Shown piece by piece: positions 47,561 to 59,321 of a DNA stretch of 64,000 bases; the stretch's first letter is position 1, and every line of letters starts with the position of its first letter. The position numbers and the translations under genes are program-made. The stretch covers positions 1 through 64,000 of the forward strand of contig JASANG010004125.1 of assembly GCA_030248215.1 (NCBI GenBank), in the 5' to 3' direction. The DNA comes from Enoplolaimus lenunculus (lineage: Eukaryota > Nematoda > Enoplea > Enoplida > Thoracostomopsidae). The notes beneath the pieces are model-generated. The model saw only the letters and a program-made list of their open reading frames with translations. It was not told the origin of the DNA and did no database searches.

Positions 47561-48259
47561 ACCGAATAACAGTGGAACCACACCTCTGGACAGGTCAAAT
47601 AAACGTCATTATCTCCCTCTCTTATTCGAATCACTACAGTATAGGCTTAAGCTTGCATTCATGTTTAACGTGCGGGTTGTGTTCTGTGTATGCTTATAGT
47701 TGCATTAAATGTTAAACATTTAATTCGCAGCATAAAAAAGTGTGTTTAGAGAATTTAATTCGATACATTGTCTTCAAACTAAATAATGTGTGGGCCAAAA
47801 TAAGCAAACTTGGATGGTTTTTAAGGAAATAATTCGTCAATGATTTTTTACGACTGAGATTTTAATAAATAATGTATGTCATTAGGCTGTCACGCAAACA
47901 ATAAAATTGAAGCTAATGTCAAAAACGCCGCTTTTTAGAACAATAAGTTGTATTATCTTTTGTTGCGATAATGCAGTATAATAGAACTTAGACGATCTCA
48001 CAAAGATCAAACTTATCTAAACTAGGCATTAACCATAGTAGCTATAAAACAGGGTTAATGGGTTAGACACGAGGCTAGCACCCCCCCCCCCCGATACAAC
48101 CCCTAAAGAGACCTGGGCCACTACAGGAGGTCCCAATCCGAGTGGCTCAGTAAATAAATGTTTTGACAAAACGAAAAATTTAGTCAAAGTTCTGACCATT
48201 CCCAAACCATCGGATGCCCTATAAAACATTAAATCTGTTCGAGGAGGCCGTAAACATGT

Positions 48260-48446
48260 CGGCTCATGTAAAGATCAGCGGCGGTAGGTTTTTCTGTGGG
48301 ACTGCAATAAACTTGAAGCTTTAGACTAAATTTTTGTTTAGGCTTTATTTTAGGCTTAGGTTTTGGTATAAGCTCATTCTTACGCTTAGGTTTAGGCTTA
48401 GGAATATGTTTATATTGTTCGTACAGCCCTATTCTATACATTGGTC
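48260..48446 (-). mobile_element. MITE-A copy
   Basis: Ends GGCTCATGTAAAGATCAG and CTATACATTGGTC. Flanks AACATGTC and AATACGTC fit an 8-bp duplication. Confidence 0.75.
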
Positions 48447-48751
48447 AATACGTCTTACTAGATTATTAATTGAATTTTTTTGTTTCTTGAATATAGTTCT
48501 GTGAACTTACGAAGCGGTCGATGAATAACAATAGGCCCCTGTGATTGACATAGGGCCTTAGCGAACTGAAAGCCCTTGTTGAATCATACAGAAATCTCAG
48601 TGGCACGTATCGGTGGCCTCGAAAGGCGTAGCCTCAGCTCTGGTTGGTTATGTGTCAGAACTCCGTTTTAAATAATTACAATAGGTCATAGGCCAAAAGT
48701 TTTGCTCATGTGACCAATGGAATTCAACACCGTCATGAGTCATTAAACATT

Positions 48752-48880
48752 ATTGCAACTATCCGTTGAATTAAACGTTTATTTGTTTTGTACCAAAAGG
48801 TTGAGCGATAATGCAAGGTTATACATTAGGAATGTACCTTCAAAACTTAAGTATGCTTTAAAGTTTAAAAATTATTTGGC
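48752..48880 (-). mobile_element. MITE-G fragment
   Basis: Interior of family G (AACTATCCGTTGAATTAAAC onwards) without either end. Confidence 0.65.
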
Positions 48881-49034
48881 CAGACCATAAAAAAACCCCA
48901 CAAAACCCCCCTTCGGGTATACTGTTATTCTAGTCGTTTTCAAGAAAGCATAGTAAAGCTGAACCCTTTTTGGAACCGCATAATGCTATAACGCGGGTCG
49001 CTCAGGCCAATATCCAAACGCAGGCCACGGGATC

Positions 49035-49175
49035 GTTGCCCTCCTGAACGCTTTTTGCACCCTCCAAAATTATCAATTCCGCTTGTATAAAGTCATCCAA
49101 AAACCTTTGTATGCTCCCCCGAAAATTATTTAGCTCTCCCCCCTCGAGCAAGATGAGGCTACGCTACGGGTCTGA
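49035..49175. mobile_element. MITE-H copy (diverged)
   Basis: Right part GATGAGGCTACGCTACGGGTC and the shared GTATGCTCCCCCGAAAATT core. Confidence 0.5.
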
Positions 49176-49573
49176 AGGTAGCAACTCCATTTATCCTGCC
49201 AAACTCCGTCTTGATAATAAATAAACAAATAATGCATTACAAAATAATTCTAACGATTTTTCGGGTAAATTAATAATTAATACAATGAAATGATACAGCC
49301 GGGAATAATTTTTGCAGAAGCTTCATCAGTAGTAAATTTGTCAAAGCACAAAACAAACCGTTTGACCACGAAGACAAGTTTTCGTCGAGGTCAGTATTAT
49401 GTAAGTTTGCTAGATGTATGGCCGATAGTACTGTATTGGCCCGAATAAGAGGGGAAGGACTGATATTTATTTGGCCTCTCCAGAGGGTACCCCCCGCCTT
49501 GTTAATATTCGGTCAGGAACTGTTATTTATTTTTAACCCACGCTCCGCCACCCTTCGTTACTGATATATATCC

Positions 49574-50065
49574 TGGGTCGTCCACGTTAAAATGCACGCA
49601 CATATGTAAAAAAGTCCATCCCTTTTGGGTGCCCGCGTTGTCCCTACCCACTCTCTTTATACACATGTATGATATGTCAGTATGTCATTGTCTGAACTTT
49701 TAGACAATGAATATGATCTAGGCATAAATATTTTCTTGTCCTGACATCCTTATCAGGACCTGTTATTGTCCATAGTCCCTCGGAAGAGACTCTGTTTTTT
49801 GTGTTGAATGATGCGCGTGAATATGTGTGCACAGCTTGTGTTTTTATATGTGTGTGCGTGCACCATCGTAATGTCCTGACATCCTACAAACAACATGTAT
49901 TCCTCCAGAGTCCCTTCCGACCGAGTTTAGACAATCACCACTATCTAAGTACAGCTATGAAACTGTACCTTGCCTCCAGGTAGGATGTGTATTTCGATGC
50001 TATTCCAAATGGGGTGGGTGGACCATTTATTACATCGGCGCGTGCATTTTAACGTGGATGACCCA
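49574..50065. mobile_element. Inverted-repeat element, TGGGTCGTCCACG type
   Basis: Ends of about 26 bp, TGGGTC-x-TCCACGTTAAA..., match in reverse complement with one difference. Inserted in the MITE-G copy. The interior is non-coding. Confidence 0.85.
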
Positions 50066-50876
50066 CTGGCTTCTCCACAGCTTGAAAATTTCCGCCGGGG
50101 GTTGCGTTTCCTGGGGGGGCCCAGGAGTTTCCTGGGGGGCAGCTAATTTTTCTGGAGGGCAGTTTTCCTGGGGCCCCCCAGATGATCTGGGGGGTCCTGG
50201 GGGGCAGGCTCAAAATTTTGCAAGCCGACTTTTTGGACCATTTTTTATTCTACATCGTGCTTCCAACTCAACTGAAGATTACTCATCGCTCAACATGACA
50301 AAAATTCCCCGCAAACGCTAATAACAATAATTTTAACTAATATTACTGACAACTTTACCAGAAGTTGAAAGAAGCACAATTATATAAAATATAGATAATC
50401 TATAATTGAAACTGTGATTAACATATATTTTATATACTAGTCACAGCTTCAGTTTATCATGAGGCTCAGGCGGGTTGAACTTGCATCTGCAAGGTACTTT
50501 CGAATGCTGTATGCCCTGAAACGGTCTTTATATAATTGTGCTTTTTTCAGTTCATTATTGAATTGTACTAGTCACTACCGGTATTTGTAACGCTATTAAA
50601 AAATTATGAGTACTCAGCGTAATATAAAATCACATTTTGCCGAATGTCCGCCTCAAAAAAAGTCCAGGTCTTTATGTTTTAACATTGAAAATTTTTGGCT
50701 TAGAAAAGTCCTGTGGGGCCACCCAGCAAAAAAATTTGCTGGGGGGGCATTTTGCTGGGGGGCGGCCGAAAATTCGCCTTGGCGCCTTTCCTGGGGGCGG
50801 CAAAATTTTCACCGGGGAAAATGAAAATTTCGAAAAGTGCTGGGCCCCCCGCCCCCCCCCGCTTTGGAGAAGCCAG
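50066..50876. mobile_element. Inverted-repeat element, CTGGCTTCTCCA type, G-rich
   Basis: Ends CTGGCTTCTCCA and TGGAGAAGCCAG. ACCCA flanks both sides (50061-50065 and 50877-50881), so it landed at the edge of the previous element. Both halves are rich in G runs of 4-7. Confidence 0.75.
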
Positions 50877-51428
50877 ACCCAGTACTGCAACTATCCGTTG
50901 ATTTAAATATTTGTTTGTGTTGTGTCAATAGCTTGAGCGATAATGCAATGTTATACGTTAGAATGTACTTTCAAAACTTAACTACGCTTTAAAGTTTCGA
51001 AGTCAAATTATTTGGACCTGGAGTCGTTTATGCGCTACAATTACGGATAATTGACATTTATGGACTCTAATTAAGGTTTAAGGGCTCTTTTCGCTTACGG
51101 ACTCTTATTAGGGATACGGACTCCTATTGATCGGGACTCAAAATGGGGACCCCCTCTTATTTCCCCCCTCTTAATCGGGACAATACAGTAGGTATGTTTG
51201 CATTCAGTGGCAGGTTCAAGAATTTGTGGCGGCGCAGGTGAGAGTTCTAATTTAGCAGGGGTCGAGTCAACCAAGAATCAAAACAAAGATAGTCTTTTAT
51301 ATAAATAATTCACTAGTAAAGAGAAGGACACAAGTTTTGCTATGGGTATCCCAAATCTCTTTGCTGGTTAGCAATAAAAAATGTTTTTGGTTTTTGGATT
51401 AATGGTTTTAGATCCCTCAAACGTCCCT

Positions 51429-52127
51429 CTACACACAAAAACCTTTTCTGATATTCAAGAAGTATTTTCTTAAATTCAAGACAATTATGTCTTAATCTAC
51501 TTAGACTCCAAAAATATATGTCTTGAATGCAAAACATTCGTTTCTGAAAATTTTCAGAAAGCTGTATATAAGAGTGTGCTTCATAAACGATTAAGATAAA
51601 AAATATTTCTGAAATACAAGATAAATATGTGTGAACTGCAAAACAGATATGTATGAAATAAAAGACTTGTTTTGGTGATTTTTAAGACATATATGTCTTA
51701 AATGCAAGATTTACCAGAGACGTCGGCTTTAAAATCGGGAGTTAAGCTCAACCGAATTCCCTAATTTTACAGCCTAAGATACGTCCAAGACGTAAACTTA
51801 GGTTGGGAGGGAGACTGAACTTAACTCGAAATATGTTTAAAATTCGATTATTCAGATAGCCTTTTAAGAATATAGACTGAGCAGCTTTTTTACATGCATA
51901 AAAACAGGAAAATTAATTATTGAATAAAAGACAACTATTTGTTAAATGAAAGAAATATGTTTTTCATAAATTTAAAATTGTAATTTCTTGAATATAGACA
52001 TTTTTGTTTTAAACATCAGACACAAATTTCTGAGCTCTATTAATGTCTGAAATACAAAACATTAATGTCTTGAAAATTTAAGAAAGTAGAAGCTTGAAAT
52101 ATCAAGACAATTTATTTTGTGTGTAGC
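51429..52127. mobile_element. Long MITE-J relative
   Basis: Ends CTACACACAAAAACC and TTTATTTTGTGTGTAG. The interior repeats AAGACAT / ATGTCTT motifs in both orientations. No open reading frame of note. Confidence 0.7.
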
Positions 52128-53158
52128 TACGCGAAAGCGACGGCAAGAACCGTTGTTATGGAAATAATATTGAAAATAGCAGAAACGGCGAAATATACCA
52201 TGATACATTTACCCGTTTGACGTAAGAAAAGTGTCAAATGTTAAAATAAAAAAAATCGTACTTAAATTCTTTTGAAGTTTTAACCCCAATCTACACCCTT
52301 AACAGTTCTAATTTTCAAATATAAAATAAAATTATGCAATATTCTACATATGTCATATTCTCAAATGTGTGTAGCATCCATCAAGTAAAAAAATTTGACG
52401 TAGTCATGGTAATCTTTATATTTACCAAATGACAAATTATTTAAAAACGGCTAATATACTGGTTGATTTTTTTCAAATATTCTCTTTTCAATCTTTACAA
52501 TTAATGTTAAATTTTTCAAATTTGATATCAAAGTAAAAAATTCGACATCTAAAAACTTATCGTGGTCTTCCTAAATGAACAAAACATTTATTTTTATTTT
52601 TTCAACTCGACTACACATTTTAGATATTTGTTTGTTAACCAAAAGACCTCTGTGTACATGTCAGACTCTGAACCATTGTCTGCTGTAAAGCAGGGACGCT
52701 AAAAATTTAACCGAAGTTCACGAACGTTTATGATATTATTTAGGATTTAAGAAATTTGGAATTTTAAAACTTTTAGTTAAACCCGAAATCTGTTTGAAAT
52801 TATGAAATCAAACAATTGCAGCCAGGATGTTCATTACAGGCGCGTGCGCGAAGGCGAGATGCCAGCGAAGGAGACTCGCTTGTCCCACTTATAGTTTTTT
52901 GTCTGGTAAAAAAACACTGCGTTAAGTATTTGTTAATTCAGTGGTGGATCAATTCAATTTTAAGAGCTAATATTTTTAGTCGCTTTTTTCGGTTCAGTCC
53001 TACAAGAATTAAATTTCTGAGTATGGTACGCTACTGTATTTAAAAGCCATGATAAGTTGACAAAAATTGCCTTCAAGTTATATTCGATTCAAAACTTTTA
53101 GACAAACGATATACATTTTGCTTTATACTAAAGCAATTATGTTTTCGCCTAACTGCAC

Positions 53159-53262
53159 TTAGTATACCAGATATATATACATATATATATATACATATAT
53201 ATACAGACATATATAATATATATACATATATATGTATATATATGTATACATGTGTATAAATA
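53159..53262. repeat. TA-rich microsatellite
   Basis: TATATACA-type repeats. Confidence 0.85.
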
Positions 53263-53604
53263 TACCGTTTTTTGAATCTTAGTTGGCGAAAAAAACTAAC
53301 ACAAAATGATGAATGTCCGTGTGTGTCGGTTGTAAAATTAGACACGAATAGGTGGTTTAGAGTCAAGAAAACCAGCGACAAAACTAAAGGGTGAAATATC
53401 ATTTTTCATCAAAATTACAGCCATCCTTTTCAATGTCAGCGGCGTCGAGTTAAACTGGATCTGTTTGGGTTTGCACGCATTTGCAAAGCGTAGACGCGAA
53501 TCGGTTTGTCAGGCAAGCACTAGTCTACAATAAAAGTAATAGCCTGTGTTCATTTCAAAGAAGTTTAAATCCGGAAGAGCAGCGAGCGAAGATTCTTCGT
53601 GATC

Positions 53605-53829
53605 TGGCCCATGTAAACATCAGGGGCAGAACGTGTTTTTCTGTGGGACTAGAATATAGTAAGCGTAAGGTTTAGACTAATTTTTTGCTTGGCTTAGGCT
53701 TTAGGCTTAGGCTTAGGAATAAGCTCATCCTTACGCTTAGGCTTAGGCTTAGGCTTAGGTTTAAGCTTAGGCTTAGGCTTAGTAATATGTTTATAATACT
53801 GTTCCGTCCCTGTTCTTTACATTGGCCCG
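53605..53829 (-). mobile_element. MITE-A copy, well preserved
   Basis: Both ends and a long TTAGGC tract are present. Flanks CGTGATCT and CGTGATCC give an 8-bp duplication with one mismatch. Confidence 0.85.
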
Positions 53830-54411
53830 TGATCCTCAACTTGCGGCCATAGGTGCATACAAGTGTAGGAATCGAGAGGATATATCTGATTCCGAAATTT
53901 TTTGCGTACAACATAATAGCATTCGAAATATATACCATTCTGGATCAATAGCAATCACAAAATTTACACCACTCTCTCGCTCGCCACTGTCGTTCGTAAA
54001 AAAATTATATTTTTAAACGATGTTGTATTCTTCCGAAATGAAATCCAGGCTGGTACACTTTCTAGCGTCCTTGAATATTCATTGTTATTTTATAACTTTG
54101 CCTCATCAGGGATGGAATGCTATTCTTGGGCACTGCAACAGATTAAGCTTAAATGTTAGATTGATTTTTTACTTAGGCTTAACTTAGACTTAGGTATAAG
54201 CTCGTTGTTACACTTAGGCCTTGGCTTAGGTTTAAGCTGAAGAATATGCGTTACGGCGTACATTGACCGAAGTTTTTCTCGCACATTTTCAAAATTTAAT
54301 TTGGTTAAGGGTTAACTATAGGATGAAAGTAAATATACAACTGTTAACCTTTATACAAATAACACGTTGCGCTATTCGTTGCATTTTAAGATTGCAAATT
54401 GGTGCATTTAT

Positions 54412-55066
54412 CTACACTGCAAAAATTGGTGAATCAAATTGACTCTCTCCGAAATAGGCTCTGGGGGACTATATTAACTGAGTCAACTTCGACTCTGTCA
54501 GAGTCAAACGTTCGACTAAGTGAGCAGGGTGCAACCGGAATTCCGGTTCCGGTAAGGAAATCGGGTATTGTTCACTATCCGGTTCTGGTAAGAAATCCGG
54601 TATTTTTTCACCGGAATTTTCCGGTATTTTCGGTATTGAAAATTTTACACATTCGAACATTTAAGAAAACTTGACATTTTATTCTATTATTCTAACTTAT
54701 TTTCCTAAAATTGTCTGAGTGTGTATTGCCAAAATTCCAAATTTGAGTCATACTTTATAATTGATCATATGTTTCCAGCTACTGCATTTGTTTCAGGATT
54801 TTGACATCCTAACTGGTGTGTTTACACCGTTAAAAGCGATAAAATAACGTTATAAATGAATTTTTTGGTAACAAGGACTTTGTTTTCCGGTTCCGGCTCC
54901 GGTTCCTGTATTTTTTAACTTTCCGGTTCCGGTATACTATAATTCCGGTTGCACCCTGTAAGTGGGTCAAATTTGACTCTGGTGGAGTCGAATTTGACTC
55001 AATTTGTGTAGCCCATAGAGCCTATTTCGGAAACATGCAATTTGACCATACATTTTTTGCAGTCTG
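54412..55066. mobile_element. MITE-C copy split by a D element
   Basis: Complementary C arms (TACACTGCAAAAATTGG and ACATTTTTTGCAGT) are separated by 434 bp of D element. Confidence 0.85.
54525..54958. mobile_element. hAT-like D element nested in MITE-C
   Basis: Ends CAGGGTGCAACCGGAATTCC and complement. Flanks TAAGTGAG and TAAGTGGG give an 8-bp target duplication with one mismatch. Confidence 0.9.
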
Positions 55067-55763
55067 AAAATTAAATATAAAGCTTGAGAGTATATAACCC
55101 TTATGCTTGAGCTTAAGAACACAAAGCAAAAGCTATCCACGAACTAATTTTGACGCTTTTAGTGCAACTAAAACAAGGAATTCGAAACCACTTGTAATAA
55201 AAGTAATGATTATTACTTTAACCTCATTGTTGCATATTGCCAGGTTTGAAACAATTATGTAGAATATATTAACGCAGCGGTGTATAACAAAACCTGATCA
55301 TTTAGAATGAGTGTGAATAAAAAATTAATACTAAAATTAAATTAAACTTTAATTTATGGCGTAAAGTTCTCAGAAGGTATGTATATATGAAATTAGCTGC
55401 GTAGCCAGGAATTCTGCCTGGAATGGTACAACCCATGTAAATAAAAGAAAAATTGATCACTTCTAAGATCCTGATGGGAATTTTAAAGAACAACTGATTG
55501 CGCTGCATTTTCTATGCCTTTTCTCGTATGCATGCCTACAGAATATTGCTAAAACATAAATAGCTAGGTCATATTACCCCAATTATTTCCAGAAATGATA
55601 AAACTTTAGGTTTCTTCAATCCCTCATCCTTATGCTACGACACAAAATATTTTATCTGAACTTGAAACGTGCTATAAACATCGTATATAGCATTAACAAT
55701 AGCGGCCTTTTATTTTCTCAAAATAAAATATATATACGGTGGGACTTATATCTTACAAGTTCC

Positions 55764-55920
55764 GGCCAATGTAAAGAAAAGGAGCGGAATAAAAATATAA
55801 ACATATTCCTAAGCCTAAGCCTAAGCTTAAGCCTAAGCCAGGCAAAAAATTAGTGTAAACCTTAAGCTTACTCTATGCTAGTCTCACAAAAACGTTCCAC
55901 CCCTGATCTTTACATGGGCC
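55764..55920 (+). mobile_element. MITE-A copy, short array
   Basis: Ends GGCCAATGTAAAGAAAAGG and CCTGATCTTTACATGGGCC. Flanks CAAGTTCC and CAAGTTCG give an 8-bp duplication. Only a few hexamers inside. Confidence 0.85.
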
Positions 55921-55954
55921 CAAGTTCGGATGGCTGTATAAATTTGCTGCAGTT

Positions 55955-56547
55955 GAATTTTGCTTATGCAAGTCTTTGAAGCGAGAACTTGCAGCTGCAA
56001 ACTGTGTTCGAAAAGATATGCTCGCGAACCTGGCAGCTACAAGCACTACAAGTTCCTGTTACAAAAATTTGCACGGGCAAGTTGCAGCTGCATGTATTTG
56101 CTGCTAATCGTGCAAGCAAGTTGAAGCTGCAAGTTTTCGCCGTCAAAATTTTACATGTGCAAATTAATTACTTACAACTGCAAATCCTCGATACAAAAAA
56201 CTTACACGTTGTGAATAACGAGGTACAACCGGAGGTCAGCCTACGACTCCGGATCCGGCAGGAAATCGACCTCCGGCTCCTGATCCGGCAGAGAATCGGT
56301 CTCCGGATCCGGTAGAATTTCTGCCGGAGATTTCAGATATTTTGCATCTTTTTACAAAATTTATTTGTTTGGTGGGTTTTGTTTTAAATTTTGGTTCAAT
56401 TTTGAGACAAACATTACCAAGGTTGCGTTAAAAGGAACTTTAACACCAAAAGATTCCACAGCTCCTAACACATATTTACTAAAATTTGCAAATTAAACAT
56501 CATTAACTACATAATTTCGCCGGCACCCTGGTGAATAGCAGGAAACG
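55955..56547. mobile_element. MITE-E copy carrying a D element
   Basis: Diverged E interior with repeated AACTTGCAGCTGCAA, right end near ACACGTTGTGAATA, interrupted by the D element at 56219-56530. Confidence 0.65.
56219..56530. mobile_element. hAT-like D element inside MITE-E
   Basis: Ends GAGGTACAACCGG and CCGGCACCCTG. Flanks GTGAATAA and GTGAATAG give an 8-bp duplication. Interior GGTAGAATTTCTGCCG and other blocks match the element at 9444. Confidence 0.8.
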
Positions 56548-56727
56548 GATAGTAAAAATAACAGAACCTGATAGTGATCACAATAAAGGAAACGGTAAAC
56601 GGATATTAAAGTATAAAAGTTTCTAAGATTTTTTATTTTTCTGCCAATACAATTTTCCGGCGTACAAATATTCAACGGCCTTTCTAAAATTTTAAAGAAA
56701 AAATGGCGGATGCGTCTGCGAAATCTT

Positions 56728-56901
56728 GGCTGATGTATAGAACAGCGCCGGATCGTTTTCCGAAAGGGCTATAATACAGTCAGTTTAAGCTTTAGACTAA
56801 TTTTTTTGCATAAGCTTAGGCTTAGGAATAGGCTCATCCAAAGGCTTTAGGCTTAGGAATATGCTTATACTACTGTTCCGGCCCAGCTCTATACATGGGC
56901 C
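56728..56901 (-). mobile_element. MITE-A copy (ACCGGATCG subtype)
   Basis: Variant ends GGCTGATGTATAGAACAG and AGCTCTATACATGGGCC, with internal TTAGGC hexamers. Confidence 0.75.
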
Positions 56902-57344
56902 GAAATCTTTAAAGGTTTTGTATAAATTTCGTAATTTTGATTTCTTTTGCAACAATTGCAGCACCATACCAGTTTAATGAAACTAAAATTGAGCGTAAAA
57001 ATATAAGAATTTCCATTATTTCTATAACGGAGACGAACACCGATCTTTACCGGAAAGGATATCCGGTTACACCATGGTGATCAGGGCTCACCTCACAGTA
57101 CTGTTACAAAATTTTGGCGCATATATTCTGTAAGTTACAATATTTCAATTGGATAACTGCTCCACACCACTAACTTTAAATGTCCAACAGGCCGATACTA
57201 ATAGCATATTTCGCTCGGCATTCAAACAAGTTTTATTTTATTTTATTATGTATAATTTAATAAATTGATTCAAATAATATATTAAAATAGTTATGCATTT
57301 AAAATACACGGTCAGTTATGGTTGTCAGCCAGCATAGTATAAAC

Positions 57345-57487
57345 TGGCCAACGTAAAGAACAGGGGCGGAACAGTATTATAAGCATATTCCTAAGCCTAA
57401 GCCATGCAAAAAATTAAACTTAACCTTAAACTTATTCTATTCTAGTCCCACAGAAAAACGTTCTGCCCCTGATCTTTACATAGGCCA
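57345..57487 (+). mobile_element. MITE-A copy, minimal
   Basis: Ends TGGCCAACGTAAAGAACAGG and CCTGATCTTTACATAGGCCA, with only two hexamers inside. It is the clearest view of the family core. Confidence 0.85.
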
Positions 57488-57880
57488 CTAAACTGATGCC
57501 AAAAAACCAGCACCGGATCCACAAACAAACTTACAAAAAGTCTGTTTCCATGTAACAATACACGAGAAATTTTTTTTGCTAATTTCGCTACAAAACAAAA
57601 TCTTAGCATTCTAAAAACAACAACAACAACAAACAAAAATTGATGCATTTATTTTTTTGACGAACAGTTGTCAATGGCAGAAAGAACAAACAAAAACAAA
57701 ATAAGTGATAGCAATACTTGTTATGAGTCTATTTAAAGCATAAAAATAAACATATATAAATCGTATCCTCACATTAGTCTACTTTTGATAATTCACTGGA
57801 GGGCGTGCCTAATCTGGCTTCTCCAATTTGTAAAAATTATAGATCAATCAAAATGTCTCGCTTAAACTTAGAAATAGGCT

Positions 57881-58334
57881 CATTCTTACGCTTAGGCTTA
57901 GGCTTAAGAATATGCTTATACTGTTCCGCCCTTGTTCTTTACATTGGCCACTACAGCTAACAGAGACAAGCTTTCATCGATGCACTGGGGGGACTTCAAA
58001 TGACCCATGTATAGAACAGGACCGGATCGTTTTCCAAAGGGACTACAATAGAGTCAGGTTAAGCTTTAGACTAATTTTTTGCTTAGGCTTAGGCTTAGCA
58101 ATAAACTCATTCTTACGCTTAGGCTTAGGCTTAAGAATATGCTTATACTGTTCCGCCCTTGTTCTTTACATTGGCCACTACAGCTAACAGAGACAAGCTT
58201 TCATCGATGCACTGGGGGGACTTCAAATGACCCATGTATAGAACAGGACCGGATCGTTTTCCAAAGGGACTACAATAGAGTCAGTTTAAGCTTTAGACTA
58301 ATTTTTTGCTTAGGCTTAGGCATAGGCTTAGAAA
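57881..58334 (-). repeat. 227-bp tandem duplication of MITE-A and flank
   Basis: 57881-58107 and 58108-58334 are almost identical, each with the right end of an A copy, a unique spacer (CTACAGCTAACAGAGACAAG), and the left end of the next copy. Confidence 0.9.
58002..58177 (-). mobile_element. MITE-A copy
   Basis: First complete copy generated by the 227-bp tandem duplication. Confidence 0.75.
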
Positions 58335-58412
58335 TAAGCTCATCCATACGCTTAGGCTTAGGCTTAGGAAAATGCTTATGCCACTGTTCCGGTCCTGTTC
58401 TATACATGGGTC
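58229..58412 (-). mobile_element. MITE-A copy
   Basis: Second complete copy, ending CCTGTTCTATACATGGGTCC. Confidence 0.75.
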
Positions 58413-59188
58413 CTTCAAATGATATTTTCGTAGATGATGAAAACTTTAACTGATCCAAAACTATCAAGGACATTAATAAATTGTGGGCAGCGGCGCTCAT
58501 AGAGGGTTTACCCCGATGGGCAAGCCGGACCATCATAAACGAGAAACTAGATGATTTTTTGACTACTTATCACAGATCGTGTACATTATCAAGCCTAAAA
58601 CTAATAAACTATACATTTTGTAAGATTTCATACACAGTCTTAATTTTGTCAATACAACAAAATTATATAACAAAAATTAATAGTCAAAATTTCACATATA
58701 ATGGTAAACTTTGAAATACACAATAACAGTGTCAACTACACGATTTGAGTCCAGGTGCAAATAGAAAACTTTTCCGAATGAACCTTCTTACAAATCCGAT
58801 GTTAATACAAACATCGGGAAATTCTGAGCTGGCAAAGTTCAGAATACTTTAAAATTAAAACAACGCGTTTAATTAATTTCTACAACTTACCCCAGTTTGT
58901 TGTTGTTTATTTCATTGCACAACGTAAGATCGAACCCAAGCTAAGCGATTACAACAAATGGCTTACAATAACCACATCACATCATAAATGCCGTTTCTCA
59001 GGTGGCGTACCCTCCCACACTATGTTTTTTACAATACACCATGTAAACTAATGGTATACGCGGTGTCTTTTGCGTAGCATCGTGTACACATTTGATACAT
59101 GCATACCGGTTTAAAAACAAAGAAGACAGAAAACTTCCAATTGCTATGAGCTGATTTAAACAGTCTTGGTGTGCAGGCATACCCTATC

Positions 59189-59194
59189 TTTATT
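59189..59194 (-). terminator. Candidate polyadenylation signal of UGDH
   Basis: AATAAA on the minus strand, about 130 nt past the UGDH stop codon. A second AATAAA overlaps the stop codon itself and is less likely to be used. Confidence 0.45.
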
Positions 59195-59321
59195 TCAATG
59201 TAAATTGCTTAATAGCATACCTTTTCCAAATCCCACTTAAAATGCTCGTCAGACACCATAAAATTGCACGCACCGGCTGCAAATTTGTGCGCCAAAATTC
59301 AAATCGAGAACGCTATTGGGT

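Larger units (their letters stand above)
46000..47639. mobile_element. MITE-G remnant enclosing a TTAGGC array
   Basis: The G-family interior at 46000-46140 and the G-family right end at 47561-47639 (CTCTTATTCGAATCACTACAG) flank a minisatellite and a large hexamer array that other G copies lack. Confidence 0.7.
49441..51188 (-). mobile_element. MITE-G copy interrupted by two elements
   Basis: Left part 49441-49573 starts CTGTATTGGCCCGAATAAG after TA. The right part resumes at about 50882 with GTACTGCAACTATCCG and ends at ACAG before TA. The two parts are contiguous in other G copies. Confidence 0.85.
47640..59188. other. Gene-free repeat-rich tract upstream of UGDH 3' end
   Basis: No exon is recognised. 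It contains many A copies, the nested G composite at 49.4-51.2 kb, a long J element, a nested C/D pair, a nested E/D pair, and TA microsatellites. Confidence 0.5.

Noticed and set aside
46635-47561. 308-residue open frame of Lys-Pro repeats, and Gly-Leu frames on the other strand
   Set aside because: It follows automatically from the 6-bp TTAGGC period, which never creates a stop; there is no sign of a gene.
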